Assembly (NCBI GenBank): GCA_004369085.1
Contig: ML210451.1
Coordinates: 7,645-25,967 of the forward strand
DNA: 18,323 nt
Direction: 5' to 3'
DNA from: Coprinopsis marcescibilis
Lineage: Eukaryota > Basidiomycota > Agaricomycetes > Agaricales > Psathyrellaceae
The translations under genes and the position numbers were made by a program. Shown here in pieces: positions 1 to 9,829 of this stretch; the first letter of the stretch is position 1; the number at the start of each line of letters is the position of its first letter. A model generated the notes under the pieces. The model made no database searches. It was not told the DNA's origin and was given only the letters and a program-made list of their open reading frames with translations.

Positions 1-1038
1 TTCAGGTATGGCAGGACTTGAGGATGTCGTTCGAGGAGTTGGCGGAGGATGGCCCGGAGGATGTCGATGACCCTCAGTTTCTCCGTGTAGCGGCAGAAAG
101 CGAAGAGGAGGCAGACGTCATTGGACTCTGATTCCTTAACAAACTTCTGTAGGTGTTCAATCACGATACATCTGCAATCATCGGTAAGCGGCTGTGCAGA
201 CAGACATGCGACTCGACCTACGAAGTGACCGTCTTCCCGGCTCCAGCTGCATGTTTGGGTCAGCGATGGCTCAAGACTGTTGGAAAGGTGAGTACTTACG
301 CATCCCTGTTGCCCAAATAATACCCCCTATGACACTCGACAACCACTCCTTGAACCAATCGCTACCAATAACCCCATATCCTGTCCCCGGTGTCCTGTTC
401 TCCAAATTCTCGTTTACGATGTTGCGAAAATTTAATTTGCCCAAGGATTCCAAGATTTTGGATTCCAAGACTTTGTCCAATAGCGCTGTTCGTGTCAGTT
501 AGCATGAGAGATGTTAGGCAAAGAGGAATTCGGTACCATCGTCCACAGCCTTGATCGGTGCGCTTTCTGGTGGGTTGATCACCACATTGTTCACATTGTT
601 CACCACAGTTTTGACCTTGATGTTCCCTCCCGCGGCCATAATAGTGCTGCCATCGATGTGCACCCCTTGAGCTTCTTGTAGGACCTGAACAGCAGGCACC
701 CGCTCAGGCCCATTGTCCTCTCGTCCCCCAGAGGGAACACGACGTATGATGCCTTGGGTACCATTGCCAGCGTCCGCGTCCGCTGCGCTCGCCGGTGTGC
801 TGAGGTTTGTAAGGCTGACAGTGCTTTCTTCCCCTGTCCCGCTGGAGCGCTGTCCTGTGTCCTCTCGTCCCCCAGAGGAAATAGTACATATGACGCCTTG
901 GGTACCATAGTCAGCGTCCGCGTTCTCTGCACTCGCCGGTGTGCCGAGGTCTGTAAGGCTGACGGTAATTTCTTCCCCTCCCCCACTGGAGTGCCCTCCT
1001 GGGGTTCCACGCCGGACGGCGATCCGAGCCTGCAGCAT
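1..1038 (-). CDS. NACHT-type NLR (STAND NTPase), left copy, 5' part only; runs off the window edge
   Basis: This is the paralogue of the NLR at 12123-15505. Exons on the minus strand are 1038-537, 485-300, 246-222 and 171-1 (continuing beyond the window). The introns are 486-536 (51 nt), 247-299 (53 nt) and 172-221 (50 nt), all GT...AG, and their phases (1, 1, 2) match those of the other copy. Splicing creates the Walker A motif GMPGAGKT across two introns, followed by VTSCIVIEHLQKF. The frame is open over everything visible. Exon 1 holds a low-complexity segment rich in Ser, Gly, Thr, Ala and Asp with a 48-residue unit present twice, then the motif GVHIDGSTIMAAGGNI and an Asn/Val-rich stretch. 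Exon 2 has a 5-residue duplication (LESKILES) relative to the other copy. ATG 1038 is the first ATG in frame, with a stop upstream, but an upstream exon at 1084-1134 may make this ATG intronic. STAND NTPases of this type are cytosolic, nucleotide-switched sensors in fungal non-self recognition; that role is inferred from the family. Confidence 0.85.
717..1004 (-). repeat. Two tandem 144-bp in-frame units in exon 1 of the left NLR
   Basis: The block beginning at 717 recurs at 861, a period of 144 bp or 48 codons. Each unit encodes a Ser/Gly/Glu/Thr-rich stretch that contains TPASA and GTQG. The right NLR has one shorter unit at about 15340-15460. Because the period is a multiple of three, the copy number can change without breaking the frame. 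Confidence 0.85.
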
Positions 1039-1083
1039 CAATCATTGTATCACGCTTGCCAACGTAAAGATGGATGAACAAAC

Positions 1084-1134
1084 TGGTTTCGAGAATTTCT
1101 TCCCCATTTCCCAATGATTCGCAGTCGAAAGAGC
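1084..1134 (-). other. Candidate upstream coding exon of the left NLR (17 codons)
   Basis: The segment reads ALSTANHWEMGKKFSKP in phase 0. It is flanked by an acceptor (...TTTACAG) at 1135 and a donor (GTTTGT) at 1083. The 54-nt intron 1030-1083 ends in CTGCAG, after which the reading frame of NLR exon 1 continues as ARIAV. The right copy has the same exon (15552-15602), with two silent changes and one Ser/Leu change. Its intron differs by a 1-nt indel, as expected for non-coding sequence. If this exon is real, ATG 1038 lies inside an intron and the true start is further upstream. Confidence 0.5.
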
Positions 1135-1836
1135 CTGTAAAGCAGTCAAGTGGAGAGAGATCGATGTAGTGAAGGATTTGCAGTCGATATAGCTTGTAGA
1201 TCAGCGAAGGAGAGAGAGATCGATGGGGTGATAAGGCAAGCTGTGAGAGAGAACACAGCACCAGTCGAACATTGATATCACCTCATGTGATCGCTACCAA
1301 AAGCAGCTCGCTGTGCAGATTTACACCCTTGTCAAGTGGGACGAGTGCGGCAAAACCGAAATTAACATTGCGGACGAGCAGGGCAGTGCTACATGCAGAT
1401 TTTGAACGACACTTTGACTTTTCCACCGAGCCACTTTCTTTTTAATTATGCATCTCTCCTGAAACTATGAGAAAAGGCATCAGCCAGTCAGTTTCAGCAT
1501 ACATAAAGAACAAACGGGGTGCACGCACCTAGGAGTCAATAGTCCAAGGTAACCGGTCTCCCCTGCATTGACCGACGCAAATGTTCTGGGCCGTAGGTTT
1601 CTCACCAGCCCTGCGATTGCACTATCTAATGCCAATCATCCTTGTTCTGACCTGGTGGTCGAGATAGACGGATCGAAGGGTAGTGCACTGCGCTATTGGG
1701 AAGATTCAGCCGTGGAATATGGTATAGGCAATCGGACCAACCCATCTAGCTTCAGCCAGCTTCCGGACAGCGATTCAGGGGCATTGTGGCATATTGTACC
1801 AAATTGGCGACTGGGACGTCGTTTGGATGATTCACG
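1135..1836. other. Spacer between the left NLR and gene U
   Basis: No intact gene is visible. This is presumably the promoter and 5' leader of the left NLR, with any remaining N-terminal exons. An open frame on the minus strand in the right copy is broken here by TAA and TGA. A plus-strand open frame (1568-1882, TTG start) is preserved only to the extent that the whole DNA is, so I do not call it. Confidence 0.5.
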
Positions 1837-2442
1837 TCAAAGAATAGCAATCAAGGGCATTGACAACGGCAGGTGTTCATAGTAGTCTAGTGCACTTATA
1901 CAGCACGAATCCCATGAGCAATGAATCATATTTGTCAAGGCATACCACAAACACTCACCGTCACCTTTTGCGAGCTTGAAGGACGTCCTCCATTGGAATC
2001 GCGGGGTTGACCATTCAAGTATTGCAGACTGGGCGAAATCAAGCAGTCAGTAACCGGAAAGCGCAAAGAGCACAGGAGTACGCACCCAGGAGGAAGGACG
2101 TCCCGTCTTGAGAATCTGCCCAGCGTAGATGTCCCAGGCAACCTACAATGGATCTACGCAAGAAAACCGTTGAGCGTTCACAAACGGTAGAAGCTCACAA
2201 GAGCACGGTTAGAGGACGTACCAGTCCGACACTAACTGGCATAGTGTGTGAGATGCAGACGGAGAGCGCCGTGCTGTTCGATGGCGCGATGGCGAGTCCC
2301 ACCGAATCCAGGCGAATCACGCCCTAGTGAGTGGAACAACGCGCTTCTTGCGAAGATACGTGCCAAGGTCGTGATATGCCGGTCCCTCCAGCATATATAG
2401 TAGAACCACAATAAGACGTATAGAATACTGATTGAACGGCAT
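1837..2442 (-). CDS. Small multi-exon gene 'U', unknown function, left copy
   Basis: The exons on the minus strand are 2442-2321, 2273-2222, 2142-2086, 2028-1959 and 1886-1837. The introns are 47, 79, 57 and 72 nt, all GT...AG, and the phases agree throughout. The product is 116 residues from ATG 2442 to TGA 1839-1837. It has a hydrophobic N-terminal stretch (residues about 8-17, RLIVVLLYML), then a basic patch (LRKKRVVPLTRA), SHTMPVSVGL, VAWDIYAGQILKTGRPSSW, a Trp/Arg-rich segment (WSTPRFQWRTSFKL) and the C-terminus LPLSMPLIAIL. Open coding-like sequence also lies upstream (about 2490-2690, including VNVQKVRDGGMDIFLS), so the real gene may be longer and the ATG provisional. I do not recognise the family. 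It lies on the same strand as, and upstream of, the NLR, and head-to-head with R1. The matching region at 16316-17110 is broken, and older copies lie at 4641-6740 and 9830-10230. Confidence 0.5.
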
Positions 2443-2692
2443 TCAAGAGCAATGTAACAGGCAACTTCAAGCAGGTGATCGGAATTTGGCTTTGTTATTC
2501 TCCACAGGCACCGGGACAGCACTAGGCTCCGAGAGGAAGATATCCATGCCGCCGTCTCTGACCTTCTGCACATTGACTTAGTCATGGGTGGGACTTCTCA
2601 TGCATGCCAATTGACAAGGCCACGATGGCCATAGACCACGACATCCAGCACCAGGTCGCTTCGTGCAGGCCCTGCTTGCCAAACCTCGACTT

Positions 2693-3037
2693 CATCACTG
2701 AAAGTGAGGTTGTATTTCCGAGCTTTTTTTTCATTTCTTAAACAGCATTTATATTTTTGCCTCAAGAATTAATTCTTGCCTTGAAACTATCCAAGTCCCT
2801 TTCAAAAACTTGTGGTAGGTTTTTAAAACATCCCTGTAATTTATAGTGCATTTTGATACATTTAAATAGCTATTGAAATGTACATATAAAGTTGTGAATG
2901 TTTGGGAAACATGTCTTGCTTTCGAAATTCATGTATATATATTCTAGTTATTTATTATAAAACGTGAATGTTAAGAAATATCGCGTTTGTTGCTAACGCT
3001 CGGAAAGCTCGAGAATTAAACAGCCATTTCAGTGATG
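2693..3037. mobile_element. 345-bp AT-rich MITE with terminal inverted repeats
   Basis: The ends are CATCACTGAAA (2693-2703) and TTTCAGTGATG (3027-3037), a perfect 11-bp inverted repeat. Weaker similarity continues inward, with GAGCTTT on both sides. A direct repeat ACTT flanks the element (2689-2692 and 3038-3041); GACTT on both sides is an alternative 5-bp reading. The interior is clearly AT-rich and has no coding potential. The duplicated locus at about 17128-17135 is an empty site, because the flanks join there with a single copy of the target. The element therefore inserted after the segmental duplication, or was lost from the other copy. The superfamily cannot be assigned from the sequence. 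Confidence 0.85.
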
Positions 3038-3041
3038 ACTT

Positions 3042-4016
3042 GCAAATCGCCGCCACCCGCACTGACAATCTCATCCCCGGAGAGAACGAGCAACTATACC
3101 TCGAGCACATTCGTGCAGACACCTTGAGGCTGAGATAAATCATCGCTGGTGTCAACGAGGCCTCACACCAACCATGGTCTATCCCTCCACTGCATTCGCC
3201 ATCACCGCTTTGTGGAGGGCGAGCTCTTCGTGAACGGTGGCCAGAATACCTTTGCCACTGGTGCCATTGAGCTCTTCGAGCGCGAAAAGCCTGATCATCG
3301 GTGATCCTCTCTCCATCCATCTTGGCATCACCAGGAGCAAGCAAATGGAGCGTCCTCAACAACACAGTCGCTGCCAACGTCTCCTCTGCATGGCTCTTGA
3401 GCTCAACGATACTGGTACCCCCCTCAGTCAACCGCATCGTCGTCATCACGTAGGTGAACATCGTTGGCCATTCCAAGCGCGCCATCGATCTTAGGGCCTC
3501 GACATCATCGACGATTGCGGGGTACCATTTCTTGTCTTGCTAGTACGGTACGTTCAGTCCGCTGATCGCGCCCTACTATAGGCCCGCTTCCCCCTTGCCA
3601 CTCCCCTTATGCGGGACGTTTCAATCCGTGTCGACGAGGCCGAGCTCAAGCCCTTGCGCTGACTCTCGTCTCTTCAGTCTTACATGCTGGTACGTACATT
3701 CTCCTCCATTGTTCCTTCCTTTTCGGGAGGCATGCTGATGGGACTCGTTTGTGTAGGCACCAAGGTCATCGATAGCCTCAACAGGCAGCACCACGATCTT
3801 GAGACTTTCTCGAGTGTCTGTCTTGGCCCCTTGGGTAGCAACGATTTGCTGCTTGATACTTGTCTTTGGAAAACGACCAGCCAACTACCTGTCCACTCGC
3901 CACTCTTTCAGCACCGCCAATGTGCTCGGATCCTCCTTGTTCTGTCCGTGACTCTGGTTGTAAGCTCGAGTGATGGAGGGAAGGGTGTTGGGTCACTTGG
4001 TTTCGGGACTCCCTGA
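3042..4016 (+). pseudogene. Gene-family 'R' copy R1, probably decayed, unknown function
   Basis: This is a plus-strand gene-like segment shared with R2, R3 and R4. Early coding-like sequence reads NEQLYLEHIRADTLRLR and then a TAA stop (Tyr in R4). Two introns match the other copies in position and sequence: 3522-3581 (60 nt, GTACCA...TATAG) and 3690-3756 (67 nt, GTACGT...GTGTAG). The exon after the second intron contains KVIDSLNRQ. Homology to R2 continues through the 3' flank to about 4210. No single frame stays open, so this copy is probably dead. R1 is head-to-head with U-left. I do not recognise the protein. Confidence 0.5.
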
Positions 4017-4123
4017 CTTTTGGCAGTGTCGTTTGCTCCTTTTTACCTGTGTTCGTTATGCTGTTTACTTATTTACTTATTTGAATGTCATGTCTTGTTG
4101 TGCGACACACTGGCTCATAGGTG

Positions 4124-4137
4124 CTGTATCGATACAG
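4124..4137. repeat. 14-bp perfect palindrome in the 3' flank of R1
   Basis: CTGTATCGATACAG is its own reverse complement. It has a 12-bp counterpart at 8469-8480 at the same relative place downstream of R2. Confidence 0.7.
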
Positions 4138-4210
4138 TATCTTCCTAATTGGTTTCGAGGTGCACATGTCCTAGTACGATTGAAATGGGGGAGACATTAG
4201 GGATTGCAAG

Positions 4211-4640
4211 TGAGTAAAGTATGGGTATGGGACTGAATGATTTATCAATTGTCATACCTCAATTACCTTGTTCAATGCGAGGAGTGCACCTTAACGCAGA
4301 CTGTATGACTGTCAGAGTAGGCTACAGGGCGTACTACCTTGGCACTGGCACTGGCATTGGCGACCAACTCCCTTCACTAGCTCCACTGGCACTTTATCTC
4401 TTAAGCCTTGGAATTGCACATCTGTCGCACGTATGTATTGGCCATTACTACCACTACTACTACGTCGCAGCTATGCACTGGCCCATCACCTTACACGCAT
4501 CCCCAGCCAACCAGCGACCGTCTTGTCACGGTCACATTTCAGTTGTGCTCGCCGTCCTGATAGATGTACATCAAGAACGCCCGCCCGAGACTCTCAATTC
4601 ATGAGCTCCTGCCATGAAAACGCGGGTTATTTGTCCATAG
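4211..4640. other. Intergenic stretch, no gene seen
   Basis: Only short simple repeats are visible: GGCACT/GGCATT iterations near 4337-4362 and a TAC/CTA run near 4444-4465. The open frames here lack any recognisable protein features. This segment lies between the end of R1 and the 3' end of the decayed U copy S1. Confidence 0.4.
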
Positions 4641-5473
4641 ATTCGCCCTAAATTGGGAGAAAGCGAAAGGTCAATAACCCCACACGCGCCAGAGACACAT
4701 AGAAAGCACGCACGCAGGAAGAATATCCCACCGACTCGCGCCCAGCCGCTATTGAGCGACTAGGCAATATGTGACCAAAGGGAATCGTCCGAGTTGATCG
4801 GGCCGTCGATTGCTCTGCCGGCATGGCGTCGTTCGAGACAGGCAGGGAAAGCCTTGCTGAGGGTCAAATAGCCGTTGATAATGTTGCTGATGCCGTGGTG
4901 GAGCGGTGAGCATGGGTGCAATTCCAAAGCCAACTAAGCCCCATCTCGAGGTCACAGTCTGTGCGGTGCTTTGTGCTCTCGCGGAAACAGATGCTGTTGG
5001 ATGCCGCCCTGTTGTAACAGTCGCGTACGGTCCAACCCCAATAATCTTGGACACTTCATCATCCTTTTGGGACGATAACCCCCATAGCCTTTCACGCCAT
5101 TGAACACATGCTCAGGGCTCGAGTCTGTCCCTGTTGCCCGCCCAGAGCTCCTTTTAAGTTTCAATCTGGGGCTTCTAACCGAGATCTCCCAGCTGCCATT
5201 ACAATCAAAGGGCTCGGGGAACATGCATGGTTTGAACGAGGCTCGCGCCATGTTCCAGTAATCTAGAGCTGGTAGGGTGTAAATCTTCGGCTCAAGCTTT
5301 ATTGAACACGCAGGGACGTACCTTTCGAAAGTGTCTCTATCCTGAACCGTCCAGAAAGCCTGCCCTGGTTCGTTGAACGGCGCACTTGTCGCGTTGAAAC
5401 GCGAGGAATTCACACCGCTGGCAGATACGATAGCGCGACAAGGCACAAAGAAACAGTAAAAATCGTGTAACAT
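4641..5473 (-). pseudogene. Decayed copy of gene U (S1)
   Basis: The 5' part (5473 to about 5320) reads RAIVSASG...AFWTVQDRDTFER. It is followed by a probable intron starting GTACGT, and the pair recurs in S2 and S3. The middle part contains GGIQQHLFPREH, weakly like U-left GGMDIFLSEP, and MLTAPPRH, weakly like MLEGPAYH. The 3' part matches the U intron that begins GTGCGT and the exon after it (NPRFHGRSS then a stop, against TPRFQWRTS in U-left). Several frames are needed and stops interrupt them, so I call it a pseudogene. The link to U rests on motif order and intron similarity, not on a computed alignment. Confidence 0.45.
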
Positions 5474-5519
5474 CCGTATGAGGGCGACAAGTGCCGAGTG
5501 GGTATGTAGTTCCTATGCG

Positions 5520-6740
5520 AAAACACGTTCGTTTCGTCCATATATGCGTTCTAGAATGGGAGGAAGCGGAAGCGAGCAGTAAGTAACCCTATATGCGCAT
5601 GGAGCATACCAGAAGTACGCACGCAAAAAGAATAGAAGGGAATGGCACACAGCCTAGGTTGATGAGTCTAGGCTGTACGTGTCAGGGATGCCGAGGTATG
5701 GGGTTCCTCGGGAGCGACGCGCAGTCGTTGTAGATCGCATCTCCGCTGCGTCATCGGTTGATCACGAACGTGCTCGGTTGGGTACTCGAGGAGAGGGACA
5801 CTGTTGGACTGTCAGAGGTGAAGCCAAGGGAAGGGTATCGAGACTACTTGCCCAATGTAAGCGTCCGTTTGGCGTACCCTGGCAAAGAGGCCTCGGTAGC
5901 AAGGGCGACCTATGCAAGAGGTTGTGAGAGGGCCATTGTGGGTGCAGGATCGCGGACGCTCACGAGAATAAAAGTGTCCCATAAGCAACCTGGCATGGTC
6001 GATGGATGTAGGCGGAGAGCGTCGATCATCACCCATTAGTAGTGTTGCCGATGCTGTTGTGGTTGAACGTTGAGCGTTGAGTACTGAATATTGAATGCGG
6101 TGGCCCGAAAGCAGTCTCAGTCCAAGTCTACCCCATGTCCCGAGATCGCAGTCTGTATGGTGCTGTGCGATCTCAGGGAACACAGGTTGCTGTATACTGT
6201 CGTGATACCGTGGCTGCAGCCCAGCCCGTTGCCTGCCAATGTGGGCATTGAGGTAGATTTGCAGGCCCGGGAAACCAGCATGTCGCTGGGCTCCGGCACT
6301 CGGCCTATGATCGTTTGCTGGACGAGAATCTTCAAGGAAGATGGCCTTCATCTATACTGGGGCTGGCTGCATTCTCAGAAGTTGATTACTGTTCATTGTT
6401 GTCTGGGCAGAGCTCCTTCGATACGAGTCTTCCGACTGAAATCTTCGGGCCGACGTTTGAGGCATGGAAGGGTGTTGTGTGTAAACAAAGTGAGACGCCG
6501 TTCGAGCCGTCCCTACCGGCTGTGGCCGTCAGATCTACACTGCATAGTCCCAAGTTTACACAAGAAGCTTGATTGAACGTGCAGGTACATACTACCACTC
6601 GAAATTGTCTCCGTCGTCCCCATCTCGTCCCATCCGTACACAGGATCGAAAATGCTGCCCGAGCGAAGAGGATAACGCGCATCTCGCGTCACGATCATAG
6701 TAAAATGATCCCTGGATCATACGATAGCGCTACAAGGCTT
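5520..6740 (-). pseudogene. Decayed copy of gene U (S2), longest of the U relics
   Basis: This copy lies in tandem with S1. Shared blocks include the 5' segment near 6560-6740 (the RAIV start is followed at once by a stop), a donor GTATGTACC with an acceptor near 6540, the block around 6140-6200 matching S1 4955-5000, and the GTGCGTAC intron-like block near 5560-5625. Long open frames on either strand (5812-6351 minus, 6091-6576 plus) do not follow the family frame and are probably chance. The 5' end faces R2. Confidence 0.4.
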
Positions 6741-6837
6741 TAAAAAGGAGTGAAAAGCGTTCAGACCCAGCAGTGAGCGCCAGTCTGAATGGTGGAGACG
6801 GACTCGGATTCCGCGGCGAACAACCGCCATCTTGATT

Positions 6838-8310
6838 GCTGTTGTTATTCCCAGAAGCCGCAGGCATCACACTCTTGGCACCGTGTCGTCGATGGTCACT
6901 AAGCGCCCAACCGCCATACTCGCTGTCTGCAACGTTCAAGATCATTGAGCAACGCCTATCTGTTGCTGGGTAAGGCCATATCAGCAATTTCGCACCTTTT
7001 CCAGTATTTCGAGGACTTATATCTCTCTTATTAGCATTGGAGCACCAAGAAAGGGCTCACGACCACAAGCTAGGAAGATGACAATGACGATGTCATTGTC
7101 AGAGAGCAGCTCGAACTTCTCAGGGTTCTCAGTCAGCAATGGGCTCGACTACGACCTCCAACGCCAGATTTTTCCCGATGTGGCCCTTCTAACTGCACGA
7201 CTTCATCGCCGCCACCCAGGAGCCCGATCCTGACGACGTCATCGCCTGGCGGAAACAAGTAGCCTAATCTCAAAAACATCCGTGCCGACGTGCAAGGTGA
7301 GCGCAACTGCGGCATCCTCAGCTTCTGGACCGTCAAACATCATCACCGTCGTCGACGATCCGGCCAACAGCCAAAAGGTCGTGCTCCACTGCCAGCCGTC
7401 ACTGCCATCATCGATGACAAGCCCTCCGTGAACGATGTGCCCCAGAGCACCGTTATCTCTGGCTCCCTTGAGCTCGTCGAGTGCGAAAGGCCGTTTGTGG
7501 ATGGTGATGACTCGGTCCTCACGCCGGTCCTCGTCGACGCTGTGATTAAGCTATCTCTCCCATAACCATCTCGGCAGCGACCACAGTCGTAACTGTTTAG
7601 GAGAAAGGAGGTCAGCAAGAGCAACGTCCCGGTCGCCGCCAATCGTCTCTTCTCCAAGGCTCCCAAGCTCAACAAGAAGGGTACTGCTGGCACCTTAACC
7701 ACGTCGTCATCATCAAGCACCCGCCGTCGAGCTTCTGCAGTAGTCGCTAGGTCATCAAGATCCAAGGTACTCTTTTTTGCCATTCTGTTCAGTCGACTAA
7801 ATTTGGTTGATGACGTTCCATTTATAGGACTCCTCCCTCCCTACCTCTCCTCGACCTTTCGTTCTTGGATCCGTGTCGAATGCCGCAAGCTCTACAACGC
7901 CGCATTTAGGTCCTTGCATTCCGTCCTGCCCCTGCTCTCGCACATGCTCAGGGTTCTCTCCTCACGCACGGTACGTCTATTCCGTTCTTCCTTCCTTTGT
8001 GGGATGCATACTGATGAGGCTCGTTCGTTGTAGCCACCGAGGTCATCGATAGCCTCAACAGGCAGCGCAACATTCGTTGGGCCCTCTGAAGGCTTGTCCG
8101 AGTCTTGGCCTTGAGGGTAGGTCGTAGCAGTGACTCGCTCCTGGATACTCGACTCTGGCAAACGGCCAGCCAGCCACCGGTCGACTCGCCCCTAGTCGAA
8201 CGACAACACTGCCAATGTGGAGCTGGATCCTCGTTCTGTCCATGACCGTGGTTGGAGGATCGAGTGATGGAGGGGTTTGTGTCGGTTTCCGAACCCCCCT
8301 GACTTGGTTG
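6838..8310 (+). pseudogene. Gene-family 'R' copy R2, probably decayed
   Basis: This is homologous to R1, R3 and R4. Coding-like pieces include LHDFIAATQEPDPDDVIAWR near 7200, VPVAANRLFSKAPKLNKKG near 7630 and TEVIDSLNRQ near 8040. The introns are at 7767-7827 (61 nt, GTACTC...TTATAG) and 7971-8033 (63 nt, GTACGT...TTGTAG), at the same places as in the other copies. Stops (for example the TAG at 7281-7283 and the TAG at about 7599) and frame changes break the product. The 3' flank to about 8560 is shared with R1. Its 5' end is head-to-head with S2 and its 3' end converges on the ankyrin pseudogene. Confidence 0.5.
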
Positions 8311-8468
8311 GCGTCTGCTTCTCCTTTCGTTTGCCGATCTCTATACTGACGTTTCGATTACCCTTGACTAGTTACTTGCATTTGTTGTCCGAGCCGTTAT
8401 GTCATATGCCATTTGAATGATATGTCTGTCTCGTTCTGCTAAACGTTGGATCGTAAGGCCGTGGGTAC

Positions 8469-8480
8469 TGTATCGATACA
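8469..8480. repeat. 12-bp palindrome in the 3' flank of R2
   Basis: TGTATCGATACA corresponds to the 14-bp palindrome at 4124-4137. A further CGATACAG follows directly, adding another half-site. Confidence 0.6.
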
Positions 8481-8559
8481 CGATACAGGCTAAGAGAAAT
8501 ACGAAGGTATACACGTGCTAATACGATTAGAGATGGTGAGAGAGATCAACAAGGAGCAA

Positions 8560-8904
8560 GTGCCGCACCATACTATTACTGCCTTTCATCACGGCATAGG
8601 GCATTTGCACCACCTATCGCTTTCTTCGACACTAGGTAAGTTTTTGGGTTCATGATTTGAGTGAAGAGCTCCAATACGAGCATCCTTACCTTGACGGCTA
8701 AACAGGCTACAGCGCAGACCCACAACTGGTCCATCTCAGACCACCAGACGCGAGACCCGCACAAAGGGTCGGGCTCTGCATACTACACCACCCATTTTGT
8801 GGCTGGTTGGGTTTCCCGGATTGTAGAAACGAAGCGCCGTCAGGTAGATTTATATGTAATTGATTGGTGCTAATATACAAGGAATCCTCATAGAACTCAG
8901 GAGA
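8560..8904. other. Convergent intergenic stretch downstream of R2
   Basis: No gene is visible. Parts resemble the 3' flank of the main NLR: GCTTTCTTCGACAC occurs at about 8630 and about 11345, and GGTGCTAATAT near 8866 and 11620. The duplication that made the ankyrin pseudogene therefore carried its 3' flank. Confidence 0.45.
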
Positions 8905-9812
8905 CCTAACCACCAGCTTTCCGCAACAGCTCTGCAGTCCTTTTGCGTCCTCTTTATTGCCACCATGAGGGGTGTCCTGCCCTCGAAATCCCGGACCGAA
9001 AGGTCAATCGACTTTCAGAAGCGCTGACACTATATCCGGACCCCTGCCCCCGGAGGATTTCGCAGTATGGAAGAGTGCTGTCCTCCCTTTGAGGTCTGTT
9101 GTGTTGATGTTAGCCCTCAATCCAAGCCCAAGGAGCCGACATACCATCTTTTCCGACCAGCGTGTGACTGCACCTATCAAGAGTGTCCTCCCTTGCTCAT
9201 CAACACAATGGAAATCGACGCCTTCCACCTCGAGTGAAAGCTTCCACCGCATCAGACGACCAAGATTGGACGGCATGTGCGAGAGCTGTGCGAGCGTGTA
9301 CATCCCGAACGTTGACGTCGACTTGCGCTAGTTGGAGCACTGGGCGGATGGGCAGCCAGCGTCAAATAAGTCAAGCCCCAAGCCTCGGAGGTCGTATACT
9401 CGGCAGAGATGGAGTCGACCTTGAGCAGGGCTTCGAAGCTGTTGAGGTGACCATTTGAGATCGCGTGCGCCAAGGCCGTCATCCTTTCATTGTCCCTTGA
9501 ATCGACCGTCATCCCTTCCAGCTCAAGCAGCTCAGCTACAGCGTCGTATCGGCTCCTCCCTGCCGCCATCATCAGAGGTGTGTGACCGTTGGCATCCGCA
9601 CAGTTGTAGTCAATCCCTTCAACCCCCAGCAGGATCTTCATAATCTCCATTGAATTGTTCGATGTGTACGGTACCAGTGCCAGAGCTGTCTTCCCTATGT
9701 TCTTCGCGTTGATGTTGGCTCCCAATCCGTGGCCGAGGAGCCAAGGTGTATCGCAATCCTGCTCGTATACCGTATCCGCCTGTATGCATCGACCCCTGCT
9801 GTCTCGAACGTG
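8905..9812 (-). pseudogene. Ankyrin-repeat pseudogene, a fragment of an NLR C-terminus
   Basis: The segment matches the 3' ankyrin part of the main NLR (roughly 11660-12420) and its 3' flank (TTAGGTCTCC). Recognisable pieces are LLGHGLGANINAKN, MKILLGVEGIDYNCADANG, LAHAISNGHLNSFEALLKVD and LLGLGLRANINTTDLKGRTA. Breaks relative to the parent are a deletion of about 20 bp plus a frame change near 9340-9360, a 1-nt shift near 9235, and a 5-bp deletion giving TGA at 9004-9006 just after LLKVD. The NACHT domain and N-terminus are absent; upstream it joins directly to the U relic S3. It preserves the in-frame spacing that is lost at 12220 in the main gene. Confidence 0.8.
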
Positions 9813-9829
9813 CGGCTGTCCAGCCCTTC

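Larger units (their letters stand above)
1..2692. repeat. Left arm of a recent segmental duplication (partner 14642-17130)
   Basis: Position 1 aligns with 14642, and the match continues through the NLR 5' end, the spacer and gene U. Beyond the MITE, R1 (3042 to about 3670) continues the match to R4 (17136-17765). Differences are scattered single bases plus indels of 144, 15, 14 and 10 bp. By eye there are only a few differences per 100 bp in the exons. The left end of the duplication is outside the window. Confidence 0.9.

Noticed and set aside
1568..1882. Plus-strand open frame, also present at 16036-16299
   Set aside because: It has no ATG start, its conservation is no better than the surrounding DNA, and it overlaps the 3' end of U on the other strand.
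4330..4470. Short simple repeats (GGCACT-like and TAC/CTA runs)
   Set aside because: Too short and irregular to be a functional array.
5812..6351. Minus-strand open frame of 179 codons in S2
   Set aside because: No recognisable domain, and the U family signal moves between frames through this region, so the open frame looks accidental.
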